Origin: Thalassospira sp. MCCC 1A03138
GTDB lineage: Bacteria; Pseudomonadota; Alphaproteobacteria; Rhodospirillales; Thalassospiraceae
Reading direction: 5' to 3'
NCBI RefSeq assembly: GCF_002115785.1
Contig: NZ_JFJY01000001.1
Location: 372,001-436,000, forward strand
DNA: 64,000 nt
Position numbers and translations under genes: made by a program. The notes under the pieces were generated by a model. That model saw only the letters and a program-made list of their open reading frames with translations, ran no database searches and was not told the DNA's origin. Shown piece after piece: positions 27,623 to 35,641 of this stretch; position 1 is the stretch's first letter, and every line of letters begins with the position of its first letter.

Positions 27623-28696
27623 TCAACCCAGCTTCTTGCCTCGCTGGCGGAAAACGAATGAGATGATTTCGGCAACCGCCTTGTAATGTTCCGGCGGGAT
27701 TTCCTGATCGACTTCCACTGTCGCAAACAGGGCACGCGCAACTGGCGGGTTTTCCATAATGGTCACGTTGTTTTCTTCGGCTACTTCACGGATTTTAAGC
27801 GCGATATTGTCCTGACCTTTGGCCACACACATCGGTGCTTCCATCGCATTGATGTCGTATTTAAGCGCCACGGCATAGTGGGTCGGGTTGGTGATCACGA
27901 CGTCGGCGGTCGGAACGTTCTGCATCATGCGTTGCTGGGCGCGCTGCATCCTGATCTGGCGGACCTTGGCCTTGATTTCCGGGCTGCCCTCAGTCTGTTT
28001 GTATTCGTCCTTGATCTCCTGCTTGGACATCTTCATCTGTTTATTGAATTCATACCGCTGATAGGCAAAATCCAGCCCGGCAATCACCGCTGTCAGTGAA
28101 ATGGCCGCGATCATCAGAATGACGATCATGTCGTAAAGCCGTTGCAAAAGTAATTCGATCGGGATCTGCGGGTAGAGTTCGATATCCATTAGCTCGGGAA
28201 AGATAACAAATCCCAATACCGCCCCGACCAAGGCGATTTTGAGTATATTTTTTGCGAACTCGACCATGCTCTTCATCGAGAAGAGGTTTTTCAGACCTTT
28301 TAACGGATTGAGTTTCTCAGGCTTTGGTGCAATGCGGTCTACGGCAATAACTAGGCCATTTTGCAAGAGATGCCCTGCAGCAGCGAAACAAACCAGTAGC
28401 AGAAACGGCAACGCCAGTATGTAAAACATGCCAGTCAAAATTTGCCTGAATAAAGCGGGTATTCCAGCGTTGCTAACATCCATCAGATGAGGGCGCGCAA
28501 TATAGGCAACCGCCATATCGCGAATTGTTTCTGCCATACTAGGAGCGACCATCAGCATGACGAGACCGCCACCAAATAGAAGCATGAAGTTCCCCACTTC
28601 CTTCGATACGGGGACTTGGCCTTTCTTTCGGGCGTCTTCAAGCTTTTTACTTGTGGGGTCTTCTGTTTTTTGACTGTCGTCGTCGTCTTCGGCCAT
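27623..28696 (-). CDS. flhB: flagellar export switch protein FlhB
   Basis: 357 residues. The N-terminal charged start (MAEDDDDSQKTEDPTSKKLE) leads to four helices (about 33-55, 88-112, 150-170, 188-210). The cytoplasmic autocleavage domain has N270-P-T-H273, the self-cleaving site that switches export from rod/hook to filament substrates. It is last in fliQ-fliR-flhB. A separate truncated FlhB C-terminal homologue lies at 32052-32480. Confidence 0.98.
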   Translation of the reverse strand: MAEDDDDSQKTEDPTSKKLEDARKKGQVPVSKEVGNFMLLFGGGLVMLMVAPSMAETIRDMAVAYIARPHLMDVSNAGIPALFRQILTGMFYILALPFLLLVCFAAAGHLLQNGLVIAVDRIAPKPEKLNPLKGLKNLFSMKSMVEFAKNILKIALVGAVLGFVIFPELMDIELYPQIPIELLLQRLYDMIVILMIAAISLTAVIAGLDFAYQRYEFNKQMKMSKQEIKDEYKQTEGSPEIKAKVRQIRMQRAQQRMMQNVPTADVVITNPTHYAVALKYDINAMEAPMCVAKGQDNIALKIREVAEENNVTIMENPPVARALFATVEVDQEIPPEHYKAVAEIISFVFRQRGKKLG

Positions 28697-28744
28697 CTCA
28701 GGTCCTTGACTTTAGCCACCCTGTTGTTGAACAGGGGCAAAGAA

Positions 28745-29509
28745 TTACGGATTTACAAAACTTTCCAATCCGTTTTCATAATAGTTAAGAAACACCATCA
28801 TCATGGTAGGCAAAGCCAGAGCAAGCAACAAAAACCCTAATAAAATTTGTGCTGGCATAGCGACGAAAAACACAGGCAATTGCGGCATTAATTTATTGAG
28901 CAGTCCGAGTGCGACCTGAAATACGATCGCAACCAAAAGAAACGGCGAAGAGAGCTTAATCGCGATCAAAAAACTTTCGTTAATTGTACGCGCAAAAAAT
29001 TCACTCATATCACCGGCAGGCAACACTCCGCCGGGAGGGAAAAGAGAGTAACTCTCAAAGATTGCCTGGATCATCAAATGATCCATTCCTGTTGCGAACA
29101 GCAAAACCAAGCCAATTTGAGTAACAAAATTGCCGGTAACCGCACTTTGAGCTCCCGAAATCGGATCGTTGGTAAAAGCACTCGCAAGAGATGATGTATA
29201 GGCAATAATTGAGCCCGCTATCTGCAAGCTTGCCATCATAACCTGAGCAAACAGGGCAAAAAACAGCCCGATCGTGATTTCGTGAACTAGATAGACGAAT
29301 GTCGTCAACGCATCCGCAGGCTGCTCTGGAATCAGTGGTGAAGACAAAGGCGAGATCAGGACTGAAACCCAAAAAGCGAATAAAAGCCGGGCACGCGCGG
29401 GAACCATTCTGGAGCCGATTCCAGGCATAAGGGCGAAAGCCGAGCCAATCCTGGCGAAACTCATCAGGACCACATAGACATTCAAGCTCAAAAAATCGTC
29501 GAGATTCAT
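28745..29509 (-). CDS. fliR: flagellar export gate protein FliR
   Basis: 254 residues and about six membrane helices. The start MNLDDFLSLNVYVVLMSFAR, then RIGSAFALMPGIGSRMVPAR, is the FliR opening, and the GLLNKLMPQLPVFFVAMPAQ segment is the conserved late motif. It forms the export gate with FliP, FliQ and FlhB. It sits between fliQ (65-base gap) and flhB (48-base gap). Confidence 0.97.
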   Translation of the reverse strand: MNLDDFLSLNVYVVLMSFARIGSAFALMPGIGSRMVPARARLLFAFWVSVLISPLSSPLIPEQPADALTTFVYLVHEITIGLFFALFAQVMMASLQIAGSIIAYTSSLASAFTNDPISGAQSAVTGNFVTQIGLVLLFATGMDHLMIQAIFESYSLFPPGGVLPAGDMSEFFARTINESFLIAIKLSSPFLLVAIVFQVALGLLNKLMPQLPVFFVAMPAQILLGFLLLALALPTMMMVFLNYYENGLESFVNP

Positions 29510-29574
29510 GCGACAGCTTTCGTCACCACATCGCCATACGACGAAAAAACTTCTGCAAGGAGAACAGTGCCTTC

Positions 29575-29844
29575 CTAATTAGGCAAACCAATAAAATGGT
29601 CTACCATTCGCCCCATAAACTCCGTCAGCTCGGTCATCATAAAAGGCAGAAGAACCAGCAAAGCGATAAAAATAACCAAGATCTTGGGAACGAAAGTCAA
29701 TGTCATCTCTTGAATCTGGGTTAAAGCCTGAAAAAGAGCAATGATCAGACCGACCCCCAACGCGATGAGCATCAACGGAGTCGTCACCTTGATCAACGTC
29801 CATACGGCATCATAGGCCACGTCCATGATTTCCGCTTGATCCAT
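29575..29844 (-). CDS. fliQ: flagellar export gate protein FliQ
   Basis: 89 residues with two membrane helices (about 15-38 and 50-72). GLIIALFQALTQIQEMTLTF and PKILVIFIALLVLLPFMM are the FliQ signature. First gene of fliQ-fliR-flhB. Only a weak sigma-54-like site lies upstream, so the operon promoter is unassigned. Confidence 0.97.
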   Translation of the reverse strand: MDQAEIMDVAYDAVWTLIKVTTPLMLIALGVGLIIALFQALTQIQEMTLTFVPKILVIFIALLVLLPFMMTELTEFMGRMVDHFIGLPN

Positions 29845-29949
29845 AGGGCCTTCCTGCCTCGTCTTCCGTCACGTTACATCATTCATACAGGATAAGGCCG
29901 GTGATGGGCCATGATTTCCTGCAATTTCAATTTGGTCGCCCCGAAAACA

Positions 29950-29973
29950 AAAAACCGCACGAAAATCGTGCGG
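29950..29973 (-). terminator. terminator of flgB-flgC-fliE
   Basis: Perfect CCGCACGA / TCGTGCGG stem with a 3-base loop, then TTTTTTGTTTT on the minus strand. It separates the flgBC-fliE and fliQ-fliR-flhB transcripts. Confidence 0.92.
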
Positions 29974-30009
29974 CTTGTCTCAGGCATCCATCCGACAATT
30001 CAATCACCG

Positions 30010-30336
30010 TCAGATCGGCATGCTCAATACGCTTTGATAAGCTTCGACTGCCTTGTCACGGACACTGACCACGGTACGCAGCGTGACTTCGGCCGCCGAC
30101 ACAGCGGTGACCACTTCATGCAGTTCTGCATCGCCAACGATTGCTTTCTGGGTCATCTGTTCGCTGTTCATCATGGTTGCGCGGGCATCAATTGCCGCCC
30201 CCTTGACCATGTCGGCAAAACTTTCCCCCGGATTGACCGTCTGACCGTTACCGCCAACACGTTCGGCGACACTTGCGGTTTTGCCGCTTGCAGCGTTCCG
30301 GTAGGCAGAAATGGCATCGTTAAAACTGGCAACCAT
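30010..30336 (-). CDS. fliE: flagellar MS ring-rod junction protein FliE
   Basis: 108 residues ending AVEAYQSVLSMPI, with the FliE core SFADMVKGAAIDARATMMNS and VTAVSAAEVTLRTVVSVRDK. It joins the MS ring to the proximal rod. Last gene of the flgB-flgC-fliE operon; the order matches other alphaproteobacteria. Confidence 0.97.
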   Translation of the reverse strand: MVASFNDAISAYRNAASGKTASVAERVGGNGQTVNPGESFADMVKGAAIDARATMMNSEQMTQKAIVGDAELHEVVTAVSAAEVTLRTVVSVRDKAVEAYQSVLSMPI

Positions 30337-30383
30337 CGGTTCGTATCCTTAAAGCGGCGTTTGCAGACCAGACATTTTGTAAA

Positions 30384-30791
30384 CTACTGCAGAATATCTA
30401 GGGTCTTAAGCAACATGCTACGCGAAGACTGTATCACATTGAGGTTGGCTTCATAGCTTCTCTGTGCTTCGCGCAAATCCATCATTTCGACCAGTGTTTC
30501 AACATTCGGGGTCTGCACATAGCCCTGATCGTTGGCGGCCGGATGGCTTGGTTCGTATTTCATACCAAAATCGGACTTGTCCGTCATGACTTTATTGACC
30601 TTGACCAGTTCGACGCCAACTTCGCGATCCATGACATTCTTGAAAGTCAGCAGCTTGCGGCGGTACGGGTCCTGCCCCTGTGCAGTCGGCAGACTGTCGG
30701 CGTTGGCAACGTTTTCAGCCGCGATACGAAGGCGGGTACCCTGTGCACGCATGCCGGCAGCGGAAATTTTAAAAGCTTTGTAAAGTTCCAT
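30384..30791 (-). CDS. flgC: proximal rod protein FlgC
   Basis: 135 residues of normal length. The N-terminal rod motif KISAAGMRAQGTRLRIAAEN-VAN and the C-terminal helix DLREAQRSYEANLNVIQSSR are typical. Exported axial rod component, starts 27 bases after flgB. Confidence 0.98.
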   Translation of the reverse strand: MELYKAFKISAAGMRAQGTRLRIAAENVANADSLPTAQGQDPYRRKLLTFKNVMDREVGVELVKVNKVMTDKSDFGMKYEPSHPAANDQGYVQTPNVETLVEMMDLREAQRSYEANLNVIQSSRSMLLKTLDILQ

Positions 30792-30818
30792 GATCGCTTA
30801 TTCCTTCAACGCTGCCAA

Positions 30819-31217
30819 TTAACGCCCCAAAGCCGAAATCATCATTGTTTTGTGCTTGGCATAAAGTTTCGTCATGGTCTGATAGTCGACCTGGTTTTCG
30901 TTCATCTTGACCATCTGCTCTTCAAGGATTACGGCATTTTTGCCGGGTGCCACTTCGTAGTTCTTGCGTACCTCTTCGTCCTTGAAGTTTTGAGGTTTAT
31001 GCAGCCCTTGGCTATGCCCCGGCTCAGTAGCCTTCATAGCTAGAATGAACTGGCGATCACGCCCAATGGTCTTCGGGTCAAAATTTTTGAGGTCGTCGGG
31101 GCGATAGTTCGGTGTATCGGAGTTGGCAATGTTCTGTGCAATGACTTCCTGACGCTGCGTCAGCCAGTCCATCTTTTCTTTCAGATTGGCGAACATGCTG
31201 AGTTTGCCGATATCCAT
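30819..31217 (-). CDS. flgB: proximal rod protein FlgB
   Basis: 132 residues. The start MDIGKLSMFANLKEKMDWLT and the rod motif QEVIAQNIANSDTPNYRPDD are typical, as is the QVDYQTMTKLYAKHKTMMIS end. First gene of flgB-flgC-fliE. A sigma-54 type promoter lies 135-150 bases upstream. Confidence 0.97.
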   Translation of the reverse strand: MDIGKLSMFANLKEKMDWLTQRQEVIAQNIANSDTPNYRPDDLKNFDPKTIGRDRQFILAMKATEPGHSQGLHKPQNFKDEEVRKNYEVAPGKNAVILEEQMVKMNENQVDYQTMTKLYAKHKTMMISALGR

Positions 31218-31350
31218 TGCCTGCTCCTGTTATCGCGCCCCCAGTATTGGGCGGTCCGGTAAAGCCGAAGTTAACGCACGGCCCGGATCGAGACCGAGAT
31301 TATGAGAAAGGCGTTTTTTTGCCGCCCGGCCCAATGCTGCAACCTGCAGT

Positions 31351-31366
31351 GCATATACCGTGCCAA
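31351..31366 (-). promoter_or_regulatory. sigma-54 promoter of flgB operon
   Basis: Minus strand TTGGCACGGTATATGCA: GG and GC elements 10 bases apart, -24 TGGCACG perfect, -12 ATGCA. It would give a leader of about 120 bases before flgB. Confidence 0.75.
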
Positions 31367-31499
31367 ATGTCGGAAAATCGTTAAATTACAATGTAAGGCT
31401 TAGCTGTGATTGGTGGCACTGGACCGCGGCGAACAAAGCGGGCATATTGTGTCGCGTCTGGTGAACTTCTTTCGCCATCTATCGAAACCGGGACATTTC

Positions 31500-31778
31500 A
31501 TGCTCTATCTCACGCGAAAAGTTGGCGACTCCGTTGTTATTGACGACAACATCGAAGTTACCGTCGTTGAGGTTCGCGGCAAAACCGTGAAGCTGGGCTT
31601 CACCTTTCCCGAAAATGTGCAGGTCCTGCGTCGCGAACTTTATGATCGCATTCAGGAAGAAAACCGCTCGGCTTCGGCAAGTGCGGATCTTGTGCATCAG
31701 TTGGGCCAGGTGGCCAATGCGGTTGCCGACAATATGAAAAACAGTCCTGACGCTGACAAAGACGACGGTAAAGACTGA
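31500..31778 (+). CDS. csrA: carbon storage regulator CsrA
   Basis: 92 residues from MLYLTRKVGDSVVIDDNIEV; the conserved VRGKTVKLGFTFPENVQVLR and ELYDRIQEEN follow. It has the RNA-contacting L4/R6 region and R44-type arginine (VQVLRREL) of CsrA. The C-terminal tail of about 35 polar residues is longer than in E. coli (61 residues). CsrA binds GGA motifs in mRNA leaders; with fliW in the same cluster and GGA-bearing flagellin leaders, flagellin translation is the obvious target. It is divergent from flgB. The in-frame extension to 31410 is ignored because CsrA starts at MLYLTRK. Confidence 0.95.
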   Translation: MLYLTRKVGDSVVIDDNIEVTVVEVRGKTVKLGFTFPENVQVLRRELYDRIQEENRSASASADLVHQLGQVANAVADNMKNSPDADKDDGKD

Positions 31779-32051
31779 TTTTCCGGTCGCGCGATCTACC
31801 GGCAAGAGCCGGGGAAGCAAGACCACCGACATACGACAGGCACTATCGTCATCCTCCTGGCAGGTAGCCGGGATATTGACCCTCTGCATACAAGCCCCCA
31901 ATGCGTGCTTTACATTACCGCCCCTCCTCAACAGCATTTACCCTGCTGACCATCGGCGCAACGTTTTGTTGACCATCTTCAAGCTATGGTCGAGGCTTGC
32001 TAAGGTAATAAGAGTCAATCAAGACGCTGGAATTTGACGAGATGGGCAAGA

Positions 32052-32480
32052 ATGACCGGTAACCGACCCAAGGTCGACATCACCGATCCGCGCGAAATTG
32101 GCACGGAAAATCTTGCCGCGCCCGGTTCCGGCGATCAGAAAGCTGTGGCGTTACGCTATGCGCATGGCCGGGATAACGCCCCGATATTAAGCGCAAAGGG
32201 CGAAGGCAGTGTTGCGGAACAAATCTTGCAGCTGGCTTTTGCTAACGGGATCAAAGTCCGAAAAGACAGCGATCTTGCCGAAATTCTGATGGCCGTCGAC
32301 GTCGACAGCGAAATTCCGCTCGAAGCGTTTGCCGCTGTCGCCGAAATTCTGAACTACATATACCGTATCAACCGGATTTACGGTGATCCGGCGAAGAAGC
32401 GGTCGACAACATCGAATATCGATCAGGTGTCGGCAAACAGTTTTGCAGATCGCAACCGGGAAGATCCAAATGAGCCCTGA
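32052..32480 (+). CDS. FhlB, FlhB C-terminal domain-like protein
   Basis: 142 residues. It resembles only the cytoplasmic end of FlhB: KAVALRYAHGRDNAPILSAK then EGSVAEQILQLAFANGIKVR and VDVDSEIPLEAFAAVAEILN. It starts after the NPTH cleavage site, with no membrane helices and no NPTH. Such FhlB proteins occur in many bacteria and can partly replace the FlhB C-terminal domain in export switching. The ATG at 32052 is preferred over a TTG at 32034. It overlaps the next gene by 11 bases. Confidence 0.85.
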   Translation: MTGNRPKVDITDPREIGTENLAAPGSGDQKAVALRYAHGRDNAPILSAKGEGSVAEQILQLAFANGIKVRKDSDLAEILMAVDVDSEIPLEAFAAVAEILNYIYRINRIYGDPAKKRSTTSNIDQVSANSFADRNREDPNEP

Positions 32481-32808
32481 ACAATTCAAGCCCGACCAGT
32501 TCAAGAATGATCTCAAACGGGTATTGTCTTTGATCACTGCCAGCCAACGATTTGTTGATGACGGCAAAGTGGTCGAACTCAATACACTCGAAACCAAGAT
32601 TTCCGATCTTTGCGTTCAGGCCCGCGCCATGAACAGCGAACAGCGTCGCGAAGTCGCCCCACTTCTGGCGGCACTAACCGACGATCTCGCGCGTCTGGAA
32701 ACCACGATGCACAAGGAATATTCCGAACTGCAACGTCAGTTGCGCGGTCTTAGCAATAATGCACAGGCAACCAACGCCTATGCCAATGCTGCCCGCACCA
32801 CCCGCTAA
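32470..32808 (+). CDS. unknown helical protein in the flagellar cluster
   Basis: 112 residues from MSPEQFKPDQFKNDLKRVLS; GGGAAG precedes the ATG. The sequence is almost all helix with probable coiled coil (LETKISDLCVQARAMNSEQR; DLARLETTMHKEYSELQRQL) and no membrane segment or signal. I do not recognise the family. Size, helical nature and position between fhlB and fliO suggest an export chaperone or flagellar assembly factor of the FlgN/FliT kind, but this is only context. It overlaps fhlB, so translation is coupled. Confidence 0.75.
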   Translation: MSPEQFKPDQFKNDLKRVLSLITASQRFVDDGKVVELNTLETKISDLCVQARAMNSEQRREVAPLLAALTDDLARLETTMHKEYSELQRQLRGLSNNAQATNAYANAARTTR

Positions 32809-32957
32809 ACGACACAAGTCCCGCCGTTCCGTGATTTACTATCTGATCGCGGAACTGCATGGTGACTTGCCTGCAGTGGCCGTGCACGGTAAACAGAACA
32901 GGCTCCGGTTGACTCAATCGGGCTATGCAACAGGTTCGTCGCGGGGAAGGTAACCTG

Positions 32958-33326
32958 ATGGAATTTAGCGCTTATTTCCGATTTGTGGCTGCTCTGGTTT
33001 TTGTGCTGGGCATGATCGGGGTTTTGGCACTGGTGGCGCGACGTTTTATCCCCGGTGCGCGCAACATCAACCGCCGCAGCAAGGAACGCCGACTTTCCAT
33101 CGTGGAAGTCGTTCCTGTTGATACAAAAAGACGTCTGGTTCTTTTTAAACGCGACGACACGGAACATCTGGTCCTGCTGGGGCCATCCGGCGATTGCGTG
33201 ATCGAACGCAATATCGGCACCCATTTTTCCGAAGTTCTCAGCGACGATATCCGCATTCACAGTGACGACGGCCTGCCGGATGCATCACCAATCGATACCC
33301 CGCCGACAAAGACCAACGGGAAATAA
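32958..33326 (+). CDS. fliO: flagellar export assembly protein FliO
   Basis: 122 residues: one membrane helix (about 8-28, FVAALVFVLGMIGVLALVAR) then a basic, beta-rich cytoplasmic part (RRLSIVEVVPVDTKRRLVLF, HLVLLGPSGDCVI) as in FliO, and a polar tail. FliO helps FliP ring assembly. It starts at 32958 with AAGG upstream; fliP begins five bases after its stop. Confidence 0.9.
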   Translation: MEFSAYFRFVAALVFVLGMIGVLALVARRFIPGARNINRRSKERRLSIVEVVPVDTKRRLVLFKRDDTEHLVLLGPSGDCVIERNIGTHFSEVLSDDIRIHSDDGLPDASPIDTPPTKTNGK

Positions 33327-33331
33327 CCCGC

Positions 33332-34156
33332 ATGACCATCGCGCCCATTTCGCATTGCCGACAGAATCAAACCAAACAGAAGCATCAAGCGCGTAACGGT
33401 TACGTGCCGCGCTGGCTGGTTCTGATCGCGATCTGGTCGCTGGTGCCATTGATTGCCATCGGATTTGGTGGTGATACCGTTCACGCGCAGACATTCAATT
33501 TCGACCTTGGGGATGGTCCGGGCGTAACGTCGTCTGGCCGGATGATCCAGCTTATCGGTCTGCTCACGGTGCTTAGCCTTGCACCCGCTATCCTGATGAT
33601 GGTGACATCCTTTACCCGGATCGTGGTGGTTCTCAGCCTGCTGCGTACTGCACTTGGCATTCAGCAATCGCCACCCAATCAGGTCATGGTGAGTCTGGCG
33701 CTGTTTCTGACGTTATTCATCATGATGCCAACGATGGAGCGGGTCTGGGACGAAGGCCTGCAACCGATGATCAACGGCGATATAGACGAATTTGAAGGTA
33801 TGGAAAGATCGGTGCGACCGGTTCATGACTTCATGATGACGCAGGTCCGCGACCGCGACCTTGAACTGTTCGTCAATCTTGCAAATGTCGAAGTCACCGG
33901 ACCAGAAACCATTCCGCTGCGGGCTCTGATCCCGGCCTTCATGATCAGTGAACTCCGCCGTGCGTTTGAAATCGGCTTCCTGTTGTTTATCCCGTTCCTG
34001 ATCATCGACATGGTGGTTGCCAGTATCCTGATGTCGATGGGTATGATGATGTTGCCGCCGGTCATCATCTCGTTACCCTTCAAGCTGATATTCTTTGTGA
34101 TGGTCGATGGATGGTATTTGATATCGGGGTCACTGGTCGAAAGTTTCGGCGGGTAG
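33332..34156 (+). CDS. fliP: flagellar export gate protein FliP
   Basis: 274 residues. A signal-like N-terminal helix (WLVLIAIWSLVPLIAIGFGG) is followed by the FliP core: MMVTSFTRIVVVLSLLRTAL, GIQQSPPNQVMVSLALFLTL, LIPAFMISELRRAFEIGFLL and PFLIIDMVVASILMSMGMMM. It is the pore ring of the export gate. It ends in a terminator shared with the converging Sel1 gene. Confidence 0.98.
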   Translation: MTIAPISHCRQNQTKQKHQARNGYVPRWLVLIAIWSLVPLIAIGFGGDTVHAQTFNFDLGDGPGVTSSGRMIQLIGLLTVLSLAPAILMMVTSFTRIVVVLSLLRTALGIQQSPPNQVMVSLALFLTLFIMMPTMERVWDEGLQPMINGDIDEFEGMERSVRPVHDFMMTQVRDRDLELFVNLANVEVTGPETIPLRALIPAFMISELRRAFEIGFLLFIPFLIIDMVVASILMSMGMMMLPPVIISLPFKLIFFVMVDGWYLISGSLVESFGG

Positions 34157-34181
34157 CCAGCATTTACGAGAACACCAAAAT

Positions 34182-34213
34182 AAAAGCCACCTTGCAGAAG
34201 CAGGCGGCTTTTT
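34182..34213. terminator. terminator after fliP, shared with Sel1 gene
   Basis: AAAAGCC-A-CC-TTGC / GCAGG-C-GGCTTTT imperfect stem followed by a run of seven T on the plus strand, and TTTTATTTTGG on the minus strand. Confidence 0.8.
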
Positions 34214-34235
34214 TTCATTACGACTTGGAACTGCG

Positions 34236-35555
34236 TCAGGCCGAGCGCTTACCCGTCTTGAAAACGTTCTTTTCAAGTGGCTTAAGACCAAAGCTGCCAC
34301 GGCGCGGTGCAGGGTTATCCGCAACGTAGCGGTCCGCCTGCTGGCGTTCACGTTCATTCATGCGCGCACGCACCGCTTCCATTTCACGGTAAGCCTGACT
34401 TCCTGCCGAGGGTGCTGACATCCGCAGCCAGTAATAAGCCATGATGTTGTCCTGATCTACACCGCTACCAATCGCATAAAGCCGCCCCAAAGCCGCCTGC
34501 CCGTTAGCCGAGCCTTTACGTGCGGCACGCTCATACCAGCTTGCCGAACGGGCCATATCAACCGGCACACCAAGACCATGTTCATACATCACACCGATCA
34601 GGTGATAACCGCCCGGATGGCTAAGTTCAGCAAGGTCCATGGCAAGATCAAGTGCCGCAGCATAATCCGGCTCACGATGGGCAACGCCAAAGATCAATAT
34701 CTGTGTCATCTGGTATTTGGCAGAAATATCGCCCTGATCACACGCATTCATCAACATGGTCCAGCCACGATTAAACAGCTTCAGATCCGACGAATGACAG
34801 AAATACATGGCGAGATTGGCCTGAGCATAGGTATCGCCCTCGTTCGCGGCCATTTCAAACCAGCTGATGCTTTCGGCAATATTGCGTTCCGCACCCAGCC
34901 CGACGCCAAGCGCATAACCAAGTGCTGATGCCGCCTCGACGCTGCCGGCACGTGCCGCACGCAGGTTATATTCAAACGATTTCGACGGATCGCGTCTTAC
35001 CCCGCGTCCTTCAAGATAGAGATAGGCCAGAACACTTGCCGCGGAGGGATCATTCTGCTCGCTCGCGCGGTGGAGATATTCAACCGCCATCTCGTCACTC
35101 TGATCAACCCCCCATCCATTGAGGTAGCAGACCCCAAGGTTATAAAGGGCAGCGATTGAACCGTTTTCCGAAGCCTGTTCAAACCATTCGGCAGCTGTTT
35201 CCGGGTTTTCAGGAACCCCAAGCCCCTTGGCATAAAGATAACCAAGATTGTTGGCCGAAATACCTTCACCACCCAGTGCCTCTTCGCGGAACCAGTATGC
35301 CGCTTCGCGGTACCACTGTTCGCCTTCGCCCTGATCCTCGGCCACACCGATTCCCTTGGAACGCATGAAGCCATAGCAAATGGCAGCAAAGGCTCGGCTT
35401 TGACGGTGAATCTGATCAAGAATTTTGCGGGTGGCACCCTCGTCGCGCGGCATACCAACGCCGCGAAAATGCCTCAGCGCAAGCGAAAGCTGCGCGAAAA
35501 TATCACGCTCAACCTTCGCGTCATCGTAATAGACCATTTTAAGTGCACGATCCAT
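34236..35555 (-). CDS. Sel1-repeat protein of the flagellar operon
   Basis: 439 residues from MDRALKMVYYDDAKVERDIF, made of about nine Sel1 (TPR-like) repeats such as SANNLGYLYAKGLGVPENPE, AALYNLGVCYLNGWGVDQSD and AASVLAYLYLEGRGVRRDPS. No signal peptide or membrane helix from this start, so it is probably cytoplasmic. The end is basic (RRGSFGLKPLEKNVFKTGKR). It is the last gene of the fliL-to-Sel1 run, 86 bases after the large TPR gene. Sel1 proteins act as scaffolds; what it binds is unknown. A start at 35621 is possible but adds an unlikely N-terminus. Confidence 0.85.
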   Translation of the reverse strand: MDRALKMVYYDDAKVERDIFAQLSLALRHFRGVGMPRDEGATRKILDQIHRQSRAFAAICYGFMRSKGIGVAEDQGEGEQWYREAAYWFREEALGGEGISANNLGYLYAKGLGVPENPETAAEWFEQASENGSIAALYNLGVCYLNGWGVDQSDEMAVEYLHRASEQNDPSAASVLAYLYLEGRGVRRDPSKSFEYNLRAARAGSVEAASALGYALGVGLGAERNIAESISWFEMAANEGDTYAQANLAMYFCHSSDLKLFNRGWTMLMNACDQGDISAKYQMTQILIFGVAHREPDYAAALDLAMDLAELSHPGGYHLIGVMYEHGLGVPVDMARSASWYERAARKGSANGQAALGRLYAIGSGVDQDNIMAYYWLRMSAPSAGSQAYREMEAVRARMNERERQQADRYVADNPAPRRGSFGLKPLEKNVFKTGKRSA

Positions 35556-35641
35556 CACAGCACTGCTTCCACCAAATAGGACAAGACCCGACTTCCGAAC
35601 CTTACAGGCACAGAAAGCCAATCAAAACACTAATATCACTA

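Noticed and set aside
29896..29911. Possible sigma-54 promoter before fliQ
   Set aside because: Spacing GG-N10-GC is right, but the -24 TGGCCC and -12 CGGC elements are poor; not strong enough to list.
32003..32020. Possible sigma-54 promoter before fhlB
   Set aside because: GG to GC spacing is 9, one base short of the strict requirement.
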